Below, piece by piece: positions 26,411 to 38,282 of a stretch of 64,000 nucleotides of DNA (positions within the stretch are counted from its first letter, which is position 1; every line of letters starts with the position of its first letter). The DNA comes from Fragum whitleyi. Taxonomy: Eukaryota; Mollusca; Bivalvia; Cardiida; Cardiidae. Location of the stretch: NCBI GenBank assembly GCA_948146395.1, contig OX411543.1, positions 56,101,689 through 56,165,688 on the forward strand. The letters are read 5' to 3'. Position numbers and translations under genes: made by a program. Below the pieces are notes generated by a model. The model did not search any database. It was not told the origin of the DNA and was given only the letters and a program-made list of their open reading frames with translations.

Positions 26411-26711
26411 TATGCCCCCGCATCAATAGATTGGGGGCATATTGTTTTACCGTTGTCCGTCTGTCTGTCTGTCCGTCCGTCGGTCTGTCTGTCTGTCTGC
26501 AAAAGTTAACCAAAAAACTTAACATTGCCAATATCTTCAAGCCTATTCAAGATACAAAGCTAATATTTGGCATGATGATAGATCTCAATGATCTGCATCT
26601 GCTGGTACCAAAGTCAAGGTCATGTGACAAGGTCAAGGTCATTTGTCAAGGTCAAATTTTGAAAAAAAGTGCTGTTACGGGGGCATTGGTGTTTCACAAA
26701 CACATCTTGTT
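26411..26711 (+). mobile_element. Family D element, copy 1
   Basis: Head hairpin GCCCCCGCATCAATAG..TTGGGGGC, then TTGTTTTACCGTTGTCC, a GTCTGTCC microsatellite, then AAAAACTTAACATTGCCAAT, and the end TTTCACAAACACATCTTGTT. Nearly identical to 35096-35396. A 119-codon open frame across it is the repeat read through, not a gene. Confidence 0.85.
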
Positions 26712-26758
26712 TATTACAATTATATACAATGAATTTTACTGGAAATAATTACTTGCTT

Positions 26759-26862
26759 TTAAGGTAGTGGACCCCTAATAGTTCCGCAACATTTCACAAC
26801 ATGATCTTTCACAATGATGACTAAAGTTCACTACATTTTGAGACATTACAAAACTACCTTAA
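26759..26862. mobile_element. MITE GGTAGTGGACCC, short copy
   Basis: TTAAGGTAGTGGACCCC at the left and AACTACCTTAA at the right, with TTAA at both ends. It ends 23 bp before the exon 3 acceptor junction. Confidence 0.8.
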
Positions 26863-26885
26863 TAGACAATATTACACTATTGTAG

Positions 26886-27144
26886 TTCGACACTCAGATC
26901 CAGAAGTAGATCAGGCCTTTACATCTCTGATGATTACAACCAGAGTTCACCCAGAATGAATCGCTCTCGCTCAATGTCACGGCTACATCTGAACCAGTCA
27001 CAAGACTTGGACCCAGGACTCATGGCTCTGAGACAGAGACCCTTTGAATTTTCGCTCAGAAACCTGAAGGATAATTTAGAAGACAGTGAGAACCGTCGAG
27101 TTGTGTTGGTGCATAAATTGAAAGAAGCTCAAGAAACTTTGGAG
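26886..27144 (+). CDS. Exon 3: Ser/Arg linker and start of the coiled coil (residues 157-243)
   Basis: Acceptor CTATTGTAG; donor GTACAC. Phase 2 in, phase 0 out. Encodes SRSRSG and RSRSMSR clusters, DLDPGLMALRQRP, then the first helical run LRNLKDNLEDSENRR and ending KEAQETLE. The Ser/Arg-rich linker leading into DLDP and an LEDSE-type coil start is the main reason for suggesting rootletin. Confidence 0.88.
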
Positions 27145-27308
27145 GTACACTCGCTTTACTGTGTTTATTTATTAAGTAGAAGAACTCCAAGATATTGCTA
27201 TTCTCATGGCATTGTTGTGATGCTTTCAATTAAATATTTGATTTAATTATCAATTCTTTTCTCATAGAAAAGCTAAGATATATCAGACTATCTTGCATGA
27301 ATATTTTT

Positions 27309-27605
27309 TTACTCCCATTAATAAGATCAGGGGCATATTTGTTTCACTGTCTGTCTGTCCTTCTGTCTGTCTTTTAATGAAAAAAACTTTACGTTGGCAA
27401 ATACTTAAAGCATTTATCATTTGAAGTACATGTATAATGCTCAAATATGGCTTGATTATAGATCTCATTGATACGCATCTGCAGATAACAAGATCATGTG
27501 ACAAGGTAATTGACTGTTATCTGTCAAGGTCAATGTGAAAAAAAATCTGCCTTTTCAGGTGCATTGGTGTTTTATACATATCTCAATCTGTTTTTTAACA
27601 TTATT
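27309..27605 (+). mobile_element. Family D element, degenerate copy
   Basis: Retains GGGGCATATTTGTTTCACTG, CTGTCTGTCC, TAGATCTCATTGATACGCATCTGC, CATGTGACAAGG and the end TGCATTGGTGTTTTATAC. Confidence 0.6.
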
Positions 27606-27617
27606 GTTTTCAAATGC

Positions 27618-27870
27618 TCATTTAAGATCAAGTGATGTAATCCATTGCCAGAAAAAGATATTTAGATCTGTCTCAAATTCACAAAAGTTGCAAGTAACAA
27701 TTTGAGCCTGTTTGTGACATTTCCAACAACTCAAAAGTGTGCCAAGAAAAAACTCTGGCCAGTCTGTGCTTCCACATAGTCTGGCCATAGTCTTTACTAT
27801 GCACGCTCTTGATAGATATGGTATCATTAGACCATCAGGTAATCTTCTGATTACACTATTTTACTGTCTA
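27618..27870 (-). repeat. Interspersed repeat H, copy 1
   Basis: Shares TTTGAGCCTGT, TTTCCAACAA, CTCTGGCCAG and TATGCA segments in the same order as 37430-37640. Short minus-strand frames in both translate alike only because they are copies. Confidence 0.6.
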
Positions 27871-28204
27871 GGCTGCTCAATATTTGCACCTGACCCACAT
27901 ATCAAATTGTTTGAATTGTCACACCACTGGCTGATTTTAGTTTGGTAGTTCAAAATTTTGATAGTTTCTGTGTCACTTGTTAGCAATAACAATGAGGAAA
28001 ATAGAGAAGTTTCTTAAATCAAGCAATTTCTTTAAACACTCATTGTATTCCAAGCAATACTTTGCTTATAAGTTGGGAAAATTTTTATTTGGAAACAATT
28101 GGAATGGCATAGATAATGGTTTTCTTTTTGTGTTTCTTACAGGTAATTATTAATAAATGATTGATTATACATTAAATGTCAGTGGCCTGTATATATTATT
28201 TCAG

Positions 28205-28288
28205 CTACAAAATGACCGACTCAACAGAATTGAAGGAACTGCCAAAACTAATTCGGTGCTAGTAGATGATTTAAAGTATAAAGAACAT
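28205..28288 (+). CDS. Exon 4: coiled coil, 28 codons (residues 244-271)
   Basis: Acceptor TTTCAG; donor GTAAGT; phase 0 on both sides. Encodes LQNDRLNRIEGTAKTNSV and DDLKYKEH. Its length is four heptads (84 nt). Confidence 0.9.
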
Positions 28289-28734
28289 GTAAGTGAAAGC
28301 TTTTTTATTTAATGAAAATGAGTCGGCTTTCTTGAATGGTATCTTTTTAGACTGGAAGAGAAAGATAAAGAGGATAGTTGTTTGTTTTAATGTAAGATCG
28401 ATTTGTATTTCATTGTGTGAACAACAAAAGTATATTTTCAGGAGTGGCGGATCGATTTTACCCAAAAAACATACAATTATTCTATTTCTTTAATACAAAA
28501 AAAGACAAAATATGAACTGATTTTCTTAAACTGTGCATCTTACTTTTGTTTGCCACGCAATGTTTTTTTGTTAAGTTACTTATTGGGCTCTGTCTAGATA
28601 ATACCAGATAGGATGAAATGAACAAAAGGATGCAATGAGTTTTTGATTATTTCACAGGGAAGGAGGTGAGTTTATCAAAATGAAAATCTACTTTTTTCTC
28701 GATAAACCGCGGAAAAGCTGTAATGAAAATGGAT

Positions 28735-28803
28735 GACTCAGCGCAAAAACAGTTATAACTCCCTATAAACATATAGGTAGTTCCAACTGTTTTGTGCTGA
28801 GCC
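28735..28803. repeat. 68-bp hairpin family P1
   Basis: Arms GACTCAGCGCAAAAACAGTT and AACTGTTTTGTGCTGAGCC around ACTCCCTATAAACATATAGG. Confidence 0.88.
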
Positions 28804-29390
28804 ATCAAAATGATGTAGCAATTTCTTTATTGATTATGTTATTCCGGTGCTTAAATGTGGAAGTGGCCAAAACTGTATAGGCACTTATGGTATAACATTT
28901 TAGCACTACTTGGATGATTATTTGAAAATGTCAGTGGGGTGTACTACCTTAAAACCAGACCAATTACACAGTCCAGAGATTATTTTCAAAAGCAACTTCT
29001 AATACAAAAAACATTGTGAGAGAAGGGATAATCTCTAACTTTCAAGCAATTTGCTTTCAAACTAAGTTTGCTTTTGTCTTCAAACTAAAATTGATTACAT
29101 AAACTTATTTTCTAAAAATGTAAACTGTTATATGCATTTACAGATAAAAAAAAAACGAAAAAAAAAACAACAAACCCTTAACAGTTGATTGTTATGTGAA
29201 ACATATTACTATTTATCTTTATCAGTGTAAATGATTTACACCCAAATTTATTTTGTTATACATTTGAATATCACTACTTTTCTATCACTTTCAAATGATA
29301 ACCCTCTAAGGAAATTGATATGACAACTTAATGAATGAGAAAGTTTGAGGTTATATGATAGCAGTTTTCTTGTTTCACCATTTCATACAG

Positions 29391-29488
29391 GAATATAGAA
29401 GTAAGATTGACCAATTAGAAAGGACAGAAGATGAGAAGAACTTGTTGAGAAATGAAAATATGAGACTGAGAGAAGAAATGCAAGACAG
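29391..29488 (+). CDS. Exon 5: coiled coil (residues 272-304)
   Basis: Acceptor CATACAG; donor GTAGGT; phase 0 in, phase 2 out. Encodes EYRSKIDQLERTEDEKN.. and ends EEMQD plus part of an Arg codon. Confidence 0.9.
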
Positions 29489-29502
29489 GTAGGTCTTTTG
29501 CT

Positions 29503-29570
29503 GGGTCAGCATAAAACTATAGGAAGCGCTTATAAATATATAGGCACTTACTATAGTTTTGAGCTGACCC
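29503..29570. repeat. 68-bp hairpin, variant of family P1, next to a splice donor
   Basis: Same length and layout as P1, but the arms read GGGTCAGCATAAAACTATAG and CTATAGTTTTGAGCTGACCC. It begins 14 bp after the exon 5 donor. Confidence 0.88.
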
Positions 29571-29675
29571 TTTGATTTGACTTGTACTAAGAGAATGAGA
29601 ATATTGTCAAGAGAAAAGTATTGCTGAGCTTTATTTTTGCCTTAAATTATCATTAAATGCTCATTTTAGCTATTT

Positions 29676-29850
29676 TCCCTACAGCGGACCTCGTCCTTTC
29701 CTACTACTTGTCTTCCACTTATGGGTTGATAATTGAATGCCTATGTGGAGCTGCAGCTCGAGGCTAGGAAAGAATGTAATGGTAGCTCTGGTGTACAAAA
29801 TACTAAGAATCCATTTTTAGGTGCTCCAGCTGCCACAAAATAACTAAAAG
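29676..29850 (+). mobile_element. SINE family S, headless degenerate copy
   Basis: Keeps the body order TTGTCTTCCACTTATGGGTT, GGAGGCTAGGAAAG, AAGAATCC and GGTGCTCCAGC seen in the complete copy at 59874. Confidence 0.65.
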
Positions 29851-30831
29851 ATTGTCTGATGTCTGTCTTCCTGTTTGTTCACTAAGACATCTTCCTGAAA
29901 TATTCATCTGATTTTAATCACAGTTCACAAAATGACTCTTAGATGATGCTTTTTCAAAGTACTTCATAGAATTGAAATCCATGACAAACTCAGATTTTCT
30001 TGACAATTCACTAAAAAAATTTTTTATCAAGCCTGTTTTCTGGGAGTGACACAAAATTGTTGCAAATTGTGAATTTTTATTAGTGCAACCATGTCTTTAA
30101 TTTTACCTGGACCAAAGCTTGTTGATTCATATTTTACGATAACTCATACAAATAATCCCCTTAAGCAATAGTAGTACCATTTATCCGTGGATAAAAGATA
30201 AGCTAGTGGACTTGTAAAAGTTTCTCATTTTTTCGGAACTTATGATCATTCACATTGTTAACTGAGAAATGATTAGGAAAACTCGGTTAACACTGTTTAA
30301 ATTCATTACTTACATTACATTATTAAGTATTAATTTAGTTATTTACTTGAAACTTGAAATGCATGTTTGCTATCACAGGAGCAACCTATACTACCAAGGA
30401 ACATAAGCTCAAATGAATTTTGTACATTTGAATTTGACTTTTTTGACTTACACTTTATTGGTATGTGACAATAAGTAAAAATGTTCAGTTTTATAATTTT
30501 GATGATATTCTAGAGAAAATAAGATAGAAACAAATGGAATTTGAAAGTTACAATTATTTCATTCAGCTCAAATTCTGTACTATTTCTTTGTTAATAATGA
30601 GGAAATGGATGTATTGTAAAGTATTTGTTTTCTATTTCATGGCCAATTTTCTTTTTAGTTATTACAGCAGGTAAATGATACATGTTGGTTTGCTAAATTA
30701 AATACTTTATGTTGAATTGGAGCTAATTGCAGGGAGCAGGCTAAAATTGAATCATTATGTTTCTTCCAATTTACAGGTTTATTGGTTGGTGATCTTGCTA
30801 TGTTACAAAATTTTAAACGGGCCAATTTTTT

Positions 30832-31859
30832 AGCTCCACTGGCTGAAAGCCACTGGGGCTATTGTCATGGCGTTGTGTCCGTCCGTGCGTCAGTGCGTCC
30901 GTGCGTCTGTGCGTCTGTTCGTAAACTTTTTCTTTAAAAATCTTCTCCTCAGAAACAACTGGATGGATTTCAACCAAACTTCACAGGAATGATCCTTGGG
31001 TGACCCTCTTTCAAAGTTGTTCAAGAAATTTTGATCCAATGAAAAACATGGATTTAATGGGCGTGGCTTATTTCCAAATATGGTAAAAAGTGACTTTTCT
31101 CAAATTCTAATTGATGGATACCAATAAAATTTTACATGAATGATCCTTGGCTGACCCTTTATAAGCCTACAAAAAATTATTGTGATCGGATGGAAAATAT
31201 GCATTTTATGGGGGGAGGTCATTTCTCTATATGTTATATAGTGAAAACTTTGAAATTCATTTTCTCAGAATGTAAGTGATGGATATCAATCAAATTTCAC
31301 TAGAATGATCCTTGAGTGACCCTTTATCAGTCTACCAAAAATTTTTTTGATTGGATGAAAAATATGTATTTTATGGGCGGAGGTCATTTCTCTATATGTT
31401 ATATAGTGGAAACTTTGAAAAATCAATTTCTCAGAATCAAATTGTTTGATATCATCCAATTTTCATTTGAATGTTTCTTTGGTGACCCATTATCAGTCTA
31501 CCAAAAATTATAATGATTGGATGAAAAATATGTTTTTTATGGGCGGAGGTCATTTCTCAATATGTTATATAGTGGAAAGTTTGAAAATCATATTCTCAGA
31601 ATGAAAGTGATGGATATCAATCAAACATTTTTGGTATGATCTTTGGATGAGCCACTATCATGCAGCCAAAAATTATTTTGATTAGATGAAACACATGTCT
31701 TTTATGGGTGGAGGTCATTTCTCTATATGTTATATAGATGAAACTTTGAAAATCATTTTCAACATCAAAATATCTAAAAAATCTAGTCAAAACTTTTTTT
31801 TGCTTTTATAAGAATTTCAAGCCTGTGGAGCGACTCAAGCCATTCATGGCTTTCTAGTT
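30832..31859 (+). mobile_element. Family C element, copy 1
   Basis: Head AGCTCCACTGGCTGAAAGCC with returning arm AGCCACTGGGGCT, then GTCCGTGCGTC repeats. Five to six units of about 165-185 bp follow, carrying TTTATGGGCGGAGGTCATTT, CTATATGTTATATAG and TCTCAGAATG. The tail is the hairpin AGCCATTCATGGCT plus TTCTAGTT. The CTAG end is what Helitrons show (CTRR), but the relation is inferred. Confidence 0.85.
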
Positions 31860-32727
31860 TTCCTAAATCATGTCCTCTTCTTCAGAATTGGAGCAAAATT
31901 GAAAGCCCTGGATGAATTGATTGTTGGGTCTTGAGTTTTTTTTTTTTTTGAAAATAAATTTTATACTGACGCTGGTTAGAATGAAACAAGTGATGTAGAC
32001 TAAGATCAGACTGCACCTATTTTACCCCACTTTGCACATGTATTTTCATGCAAAGCAGGGTAAAATTTGCAAAAAACTTTGCTTATGTTTCATCCTTATC
32101 CGAAGTCTGATAACCATATCAAGTGTTGTCAGTAGAATTCAAGAAGATTTTCCAGATCTACAGATATAAGATGCTTGATACTGTTCAAATTTGGCTATTC
32201 ATGAGAATTTTGCCTTGTATAAATGTGACAACTGACCCATCATGCAAAAAAAGGACCATCTAGGTAGTGCATAACATAACGACCCAAGTCTGACTGCGCT
32301 GACTGACTGGAGTCGAAACTTTTCGCATTTTGCTAAATTTCTTAATTTAGAATGGCCAAACTACCTTTCTATGAAAGAGTTTTTGAAATGTCGACTCTGG
32401 TTGGCCTATATTAGAACCAATCTATTATTCAAATATTTATTTCTCTGAATTCCCAGATGGTCCTTTTTTTGCATAATGAGTCACAACTTATGCATTTTCT
32501 AGCTAGAAGTTGAGTAGTTAATGCTAGATTAGTTTACAAGACAGTAAACTTTAAGAGTGGTCCAAAATTTGAAATTACACACACCAAAAGATAGGACAAA
32601 GATTAAAAGTGCCTATTTACTGAAAAAAAACACACAGCACAAATGGTTAAATTATTGTCATAAAAAACCTGCTTAAAAAAACAAATGATTCTTTTCTCAA
32701 AATATATTTACCCAACGGCGGCATTCA

Positions 32728-32912
32728 TCCTTTCTGACTATTTGTCTCCCACCAATGGGTTAATAATCGAAGACCTGTTTGAGATAGCAACTGGAGAGTA
32801 GAAAATGATGTTTTGGAAGTATTGGTGAGAGAAATACCAGGAACCCATTGTTAGGTGCTCCAGCCGCTGAGATATAACTGAAAGATTGTTGTAAGTGACC
32901 TTAACCCCAGTT
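32728..32912 (+). mobile_element. SINE family S, headless copy
   Basis: TTTGTCTCCCACCAATGGGT, TGGTGAGAGAAATACCAGG and GGTGCTCCAGCCGCTGAGAT match the body of the complete copy; the tRNA part is absent. Confidence 0.8.
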
Positions 32913-33083
32913 AAAACAAACAAAATAAAAAGCAAATAAAAAGATATTTCATGATTAATGTTTGTTGATAGTGTGTCACTCAAAATATAGGATTGGTTGC
33001 TGTAACTCTGCATTTTCTTCATTAAAGACAACGTTTTCTAACCCTTGATTCAAACATAAGAATGACTCTTCTCTTAGATCTTT

Positions 33084-33311
33084 TTAACCCTATGCTGTTT
33101 AATCCCTACTTTTTACGTGCCTGTGATTTTATGATTGAGAGAACTTGTGAAAAAAGAAGAAATTGCTTTTGACAAGCAATTTCTTCTTTTTCCACACTAT
33201 TTTCTACCCTACTGAATGCTTATTTTTCAAATAAAATCCTCTTTAAATTTTCGTCTGCAAAACCTTTGAATTTGGACAGGTCTAAAATTTTGTAAAACAG
33301 GAAAGGGTTAA
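33084..33311 (-). mobile_element. 229-bp MITE M3, copy 2
   Basis: Inverted relative to copy 1, with TTAA at each end and the hairpin AAGAAGAAATTGCTT / AAGCAATTTCTTCTT. Confidence 0.9.
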
Positions 33312-33579
33312 TACTATTCCTAGGACAAGTGGTCTAGAAAAATGTACTTGCCTGCAGAAGAAAAGCCTGTGTCAGACAAGTTGAGCATGGGAAATCACAC
33401 CCCTGTTATCACCTAAGTGTTATTGGCTACCTCATAGGCAATTGTGGTTGGCATAAAAAAAGTAAACCTTAGTCACATCTGTATCATAGTTAAAGTAATC
33501 TTGCATTTTGCAATTTTAATGTGTGTTCACCATGCTGTTAAGGGGGATAACTCTGGGATAAAGAAAGGGTTAAGGTCTT

Positions 33580-34442
33580 TATACCCCCAACCTACGAAGT
33601 AGAGGGGGGTATATTGGTTTCACCATGTCTGTCTGTCTGTCTGTTTGTCCATCCGTCTATCCGTCCGTCCATCTGTCCGTAGACCTTTTCGTTTCCGGAC
33701 TCTAAATCAAGAACCAAATGACCTACAATCATGAAACTTTATACAAATGTTCCTTATGACCCAAGGAAGTGCCCTATTGTTTTAGGGTCATGTAGGTCAA
33801 AGGTCAAGGTCACAGTCAGCCTTTGTTCAATTTTTGTTTCCGGACTCTAACTCAAGAACCAAGTAGCCTACAATCATGAAACTTTATACAAATGTTCCTT
33901 ATGACCTAAGGAAGTGCCCTATTGTTTTTGGGTCATGCAGGTCAAAGGTCAAGGTCACAGTCAGTCTTTGTTCAATTTTTGTTTTCAGACTCTAACTCAA
34001 GAACCAAGTGGCCTACAATCATGAAACTTAATACAAATGTTCCTCATGACCCAAGGAAGTGCCCTATAGTTTTTGGGTTACATAGGTCAAAGGTCAAGGT
34101 CACGGTAAATTTTTGTTCAATTTTCGTTTCCAGACTCGTAACTCGTGGACAAAGTGACCTACAAGCATGAAACTTTATGCAAATATTGCTTATGATCCAA
34201 GGAAGTGCCCTATTGTTTTCGGGTCATATAGGTCAAAGGTCAAGGTCACAGTCAATTTTTTTGTTCAATTTTCATTTCTGTACTCTTAACTCAAAAACCA
34301 AGCGACCTTGAATCATGAAACTTCATGCAAATGCTACATATGACCTCAATATTAGTTACGAACACATCCTGCACTAAAAGCACTTGCATTCTGACAAAGC
34401 GCTTGTAGGGGGGTATTAGTCCGCTCTGCGACAGTTCTAGTT
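33580..34442 (+). mobile_element. Family E element
   Basis: Head hairpin ACCCCCAACCTACGAAGTAG / AGGGGGGT, a GTCTGTCTG/GTCCGTCC microsatellite, five tandem units of about 145 bp (starting near 33698, 33842, 33987, 34131 and 34280) with TCATGAAACTTTATACAAAT and GGTCAAAGGTCAAGGTCAC, and the end GCGACAGTTCTAGTT. Confidence 0.85.
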
Positions 34443-34607
34443 TTAGACAGTAAAGACATTGTTTATGAACAACATTTTCAAATGAAAAATATTGATGTCC
34501 TATGAAAAGAAAATGTTGTCAGAACAAAAAACATTTTATGGTTGTATTTATTACTGTATTATACATATATTTGTAGAACAATTTGTATCTTTCAATTTTT
34601 ATTACAG

Positions 34608-34752
34608 AATTGACAAGTTAGATTCACAGTTAAGGTCCCTGCAGGCTCAGCACACTGTATCAGAAACAGAGAATTTAAAACGAAGTAACTTATTAGCTCA
34701 AACCACGCAAGCATTATCCATGTTGGAAAACGAGAACACAAGGCTTAAAAAG
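34608..34752 (+). CDS. Exon 6: coiled coil (residues 304-352)
   Basis: Acceptor ATTACAG; donor GTAAGT; phase 2 in, phase 0 out. Encodes IDKLDSQLRSLQAQHT and ends NENTRLKK. One four-residue stutter in the heptads falls here (Leu/Ser at 44/51 then Leu at 62/69 of the joined exons 5-6); after it the register runs on into exon 7. Confidence 0.9.
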
Positions 34753-34836
34753 GTAAGTTTTAAAGAAAAATTCAGATGGTGAAGGTAAAGTTGTTGTCTT
34801 TTAAGTCTTCTATTAGTATTCTGAAAAACTTAAAAA

Positions 34837-35022
34837 TCAGTGACTCTCACCAATTGGTTGATAATCGTAGACCTATATGAGCTTGCAGCTGGAGGCTAAG
34901 AAAGGACTTGATGGTTGTACTGGTGAGAGAAATACCAGGAATCCATTGTTGGGTGCTCAAGCCGCCATGATATAACTGAAAAAATTTTGAAAGCAGCGTA
35001 AAACTCCATATAATCAATCAAT
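34837..35022 (+). mobile_element. SINE family S, 5'-truncated with target duplication
   Basis: The body and the AATCAATC tail are present and the tRNA head is absent. CTTAAAAAT is duplicated at 34828-34836 and 35023-35031, indicating insertion of a truncated cDNA. Confidence 0.8.
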
Positions 35023-35095
35023 CTTAAAAATAGAAGGTAGAAGGCACACTTATAGGTTGGAAAACTGCCTTGTGTTTAGGATGCAATGTGTTTTT

Positions 35096-35396
35096 TATGC
35101 CCCGCATCGATAGATTGGGGGCATACAGGGGGCATATTGTTTTACAGTTGTCCGTCTGTCTGTCTGTCTGTCCGTCCGTCTGTCTGTCTGTCTGTCTGCA
35201 AAAGTTAACCAAAAAACTTAACATTGCCAATATCTTCAAGCCTATTCAAGATACAAGGCTAATAATTGGCATGATGATAGATCTCAATGATCTGCATCCA
35301 CTGGTGCCAAAGTCAAGGTCATGTGACAAGGTCAAGGTCATCTGTCAAGGTCAAAATGCTGTGACGGGGGCATTCGTGTTTCACAAACTCATCTTT
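35096..35396 (+). mobile_element. Family D element, copy 2
   Basis: Nearly identical to 26411-26711, with a longer GTCTGTCTG tract and a short duplication of GGGGGCATA in the head. Confidence 0.85.
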
Positions 35397-35708
35397 TTTT
35401 GTTTTTTAACCATTTAGACAAACTTAGTGATTTGAATGAGTGTTTTAGATGCCAGGAATGGAATGCTAATTAATAATGATAAAAATAATAATGATAACAA
35501 CTTTATTTAAAGAGGCTGCATAATTGGTTTCCCAATCTTCCATATGGGCCTCAAAATATCACATTTACAGAGCTTATTGAGTGATTTTGAGTTGTTTTGA
35601 TTGGAGTAGTTGTCAATTTCACAATGTTGTTATTGTATAAAATCTTACTTGAGCAGAGGTACATTTAAGAGGGGATGAAACCAGTCTAAAATCTTTATTT
35701 CTCAATAA

Positions 35709-35780
35709 AATCCCAGGTTGTTGGCACTCATTTGAATTGTCGTCAAGACAATTCAAATGAGTACCAACAAAATAGGATTT
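35709..35780. repeat. 73-bp hairpin family P2, copy 2
   Basis: Arms CTCATTTGAATTGTCGTC and GACAATTCAAATGAGTACC. Confidence 0.88.
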
Positions 35781-35877
35781 GTACTATTATAATTTGAAAA
35801 CTTTAATATAAAATCCAAAATACCCCTTCTACCTGTAACTCTGGTTAAGGCTAACACAGCTTATTGTTATTCTGCAG

Positions 35878-36003
35878 GACAAAGACACCCTTAGACAAGA
35901 AATCCTAGTTGCCAAAGAAGCCATGGAGCTAGCCAGAGAAAAGTTTGGTCCCATGGAAGATGAAAACAAAACACTAAAACATGAAGTTGACAGGCAGAAA
36001 GAG
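35878..36003 (+). CDS. Exon 7: coiled coil, 42 codons (residues 353-394)
   Basis: Acceptor TTCTGCAG; donor GTGAAC; phase 0 both sides. Core residues fall at exon positions 5, 12, 19, 26, 33 (L, A, A, M, L) and 9, 16, 23, 30, 37 (I, M, F, N, V). A single helix-weakening GP pair lies at positions 24-25. Six heptads exactly. Confidence 0.9.
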
Positions 36004-36751
36004 GTGAACTAGACTTTCCAATTTAAAACTTTTATTTACAGCATGTTAGATTCCTGGGGCCAGTTTTACTTAACTTCTTACAAAAAAGATAACCATAAGT
36101 CAAATAACAAATTGTACCTGGTGTTTTCATTCATAGTTAAATTCTGCCTTGCAATATCTCATTAGAGTTTGAAGACGATTTCAATGAGATGATGCACAAC
36201 AGAATACTTTATTCAGTTACTACTGTAGAAGCAACTTTAATGTTTGACTTACCCAAAAATTCATTGTAAGATGTTTAGTAAAACAGGCCCCTGATCAATT
36301 AACTTACTATAGATATTTAAACTGCTGAGAAATTCTGGTCTTTAATTGGCTGAATAGCTGTTAACCAAAATTTCATATCTAGGGAATGTGCATTAGCTTA
36401 AGTTAACATCAAGAATCTACCCAAAGAGCTTTGTTAGTCAGTAAATATTGATTCAAAGTAAGAAGAGGAATGGCTCTCACTTAAAATTTGAAGATTTCTC
36501 ATTTCTATCTTTAGTTATTCATGCTTTCCTCACTCAAATAAGTAAAGTTTTAGGATTTCTTTAGAGGCAATTAGCTCTTTTCCAAACTTTCCAAGGCCAA
36601 ACTCTGTTCAATCTTGCGGAATTCTCAGGATTTTACAAGATTGACAATTTGGGACTTACCATGACCTAGGATATTTTTTTTTTTATCAGAATTTAAAAGA
36701 ATATATATTTCTGTATTAGTCCTTTATTGTGTGACCTATTGTTTGTTGTAG

Positions 36752-36772
36752 AAATTTGAAATTTTGGTAGAG
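36752..36772 (+). CDS. Exon 8: 21-nt microexon, one heptad (KFEILVE)
   Basis: Acceptor TTTGTTGTAG; donor GTAAGA; phase 0 both sides. KFEILVE puts Phe at position 2 and Leu at 5, the same register as the start of exons 7, 9 and 10, so including it keeps the coil in phase and skipping it does too. It may be a cassette exon. Confidence 0.72.
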
Positions 36773-37046
36773 GTAAGAACCTATGTAGATATAGATATCC
36801 AATATCCCTTTATCCTTAAATTTCTAACATCCTTATCCAGTTGTATTCTCTATCATATTATCCTTGTCTAAATATTCTTTAACATTTAGTTCTTCGTTAT
36901 GATTTAAGTTCTGGTTATTTGGTCTATTATTTGAACAGTCTACAACCTTATTTTGTTGAGCTCACTTGCAGTGAGTGTGACACAGAGGTATGGATAGAGG
37001 GGGTATTTTGAATTTCAAATAAGAATGCATCAACTATACTTGGCCA

Positions 37047-37119
37047 ATCCTATATTGTGGGTACTAATTGGAATTGTCTTGTAGAGACAATTCAAATGAG
37101 TACACACAATATAGGATTT
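37047..37119. repeat. 73-bp hairpin family P2, copy 3
   Basis: ATCCTATATTGTGGGTAC returns as GTACACACAATATAGGAT; the asymmetric flank GGATAGAGGGGGTATTTTG lies on the left. Confidence 0.88.
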
Positions 37120-37429
37120 CAATGATTAATAAAGATTTTAGATTTGCTTTACCCTCTCTTATCTTCCTCTGAGACATTGTTGTTTAACAGTGTTATATCC
37201 TTTAATTATGAACAGATTTCAAATTAGCTTTGTATATATCTAATTTCTATCAAAAGTAGATTTTCTTGAGAAAGGTCCTAGATCAAGGTCACATTCTAAA
37301 GTCGAAACTTGAAAAAATCAATCAATAAATTGAATACCACTTTCAACATTATTGCAGTTATATTGCAGTGACTGATGCACCTACCTATGGCTTCCTTTTG
37401 TTTCTCACACAAGTGCAACCGCATTTCAT

Positions 37430-37640
37430 CGTAACCCCTAGCTGCCTATTACATACTCACTCAGTAATGGTAGACAAATGATCTTTGACACAATGATATT
37501 TGAGCCTGTGCATTTTTCCAACAATTTCAAATATGGGCAAAGCAAAGACTCTGGCCAGCCTGTCAATCTGCACAGTCTAACCAGAGTCATCACTATGCAT
37601 TTTGTAGATAGATAAGGTCTCAAAGTATCTGTAGACTGTC
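37430..37640 (-). repeat. Interspersed repeat H, copy 2
   Basis: Partner of 27618-27870. A minus-strand SINE S remnant (GATGCACCTACC..) lies just before it at 37375-37430. Confidence 0.55.
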
Positions 37641-38282
37641 TGATGACTTTATATTTACAGTGACTGGCAACACTCCCAATATTTGGGCTTCACACAATTC
37701 TCAGATTTTTGAAAATGTCAGGCACAGCCTCATTTGTCAAATGATGGATTCTGTCCGCAGGATTGACAACCCAAATCATTTCTAATTGAGCTAACCGGGC
37801 TCTGCTTCAAATGTTAATAGTTAAATTTGTTCAAATATCCTACAATAATGAAAGAGTAACAAAATTGGTCTTCATCATGATTAGAGGTGCATTTGAAACT
37901 AAATTGACATTTTCTTGAAATATTATCTTACTTTCTTTTGCTAAAAATTATTTGATTTATACATTTCTTATTTGATGCTTTTGCACCTTATAATTTCACT
38001 TCAATATTTTTGCCTTTTAATTATTTTAAAATTGAGAAAAGTGGTTTCCTCAATTTTATTATATATTAGAAGGTCTGCTTTTTCAATGTTCCTTTTATTA
38101 ATACTAATCCCAAATTACATGCCAAGTTCTACCTTTTCCATGTTCTTTTTAATACTAATCCCAAATTACATGTCAAGTTTAAATTCTAATCGATGGTCAA
38201 TGGTTAACATTCAATATACTCTCTTTGTTTAAATATTGTTCCTTTTGATTTTGAAAATTACCACAGTTGACTCTTTAGACAG

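Larger units (their letters stand above)
22632..26885 (+). other. Intron 2
   Basis: Contains a degenerate CCCTTGTCATGC-type MITE (22779-22979), a truncated family A repeat, a SINE S fragment, a TA-flanked transposon, a family D element and a MITE ending 23 bp before exon 3. I see nothing nameable at 23652-24290. Confidence 0.7.

Noticed and set aside
26389..26748. A 119-codon open frame, with a similar one at 35070
   Set aside because: Both lie within copies of a family D repeat; SVCL runs come from the GTCT microsatellite.
28660..28667. An 8-nt exon between TTTCACAG and GTGAGT in intron 4
   Set aside because: Its length would break the frame.
30659..30670. A 12-nt microexon between CTTTTTAG and GTAAAT in intron 5
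   Set aside because: Splice signals look good, but in the required phase it would insert SYYS-like residues and an extra four-residue shift that the coil does not need.
33922..34170. Repeated open frame in family E
   Set aside because: It spans 145-bp tandem units and changes frame between them.
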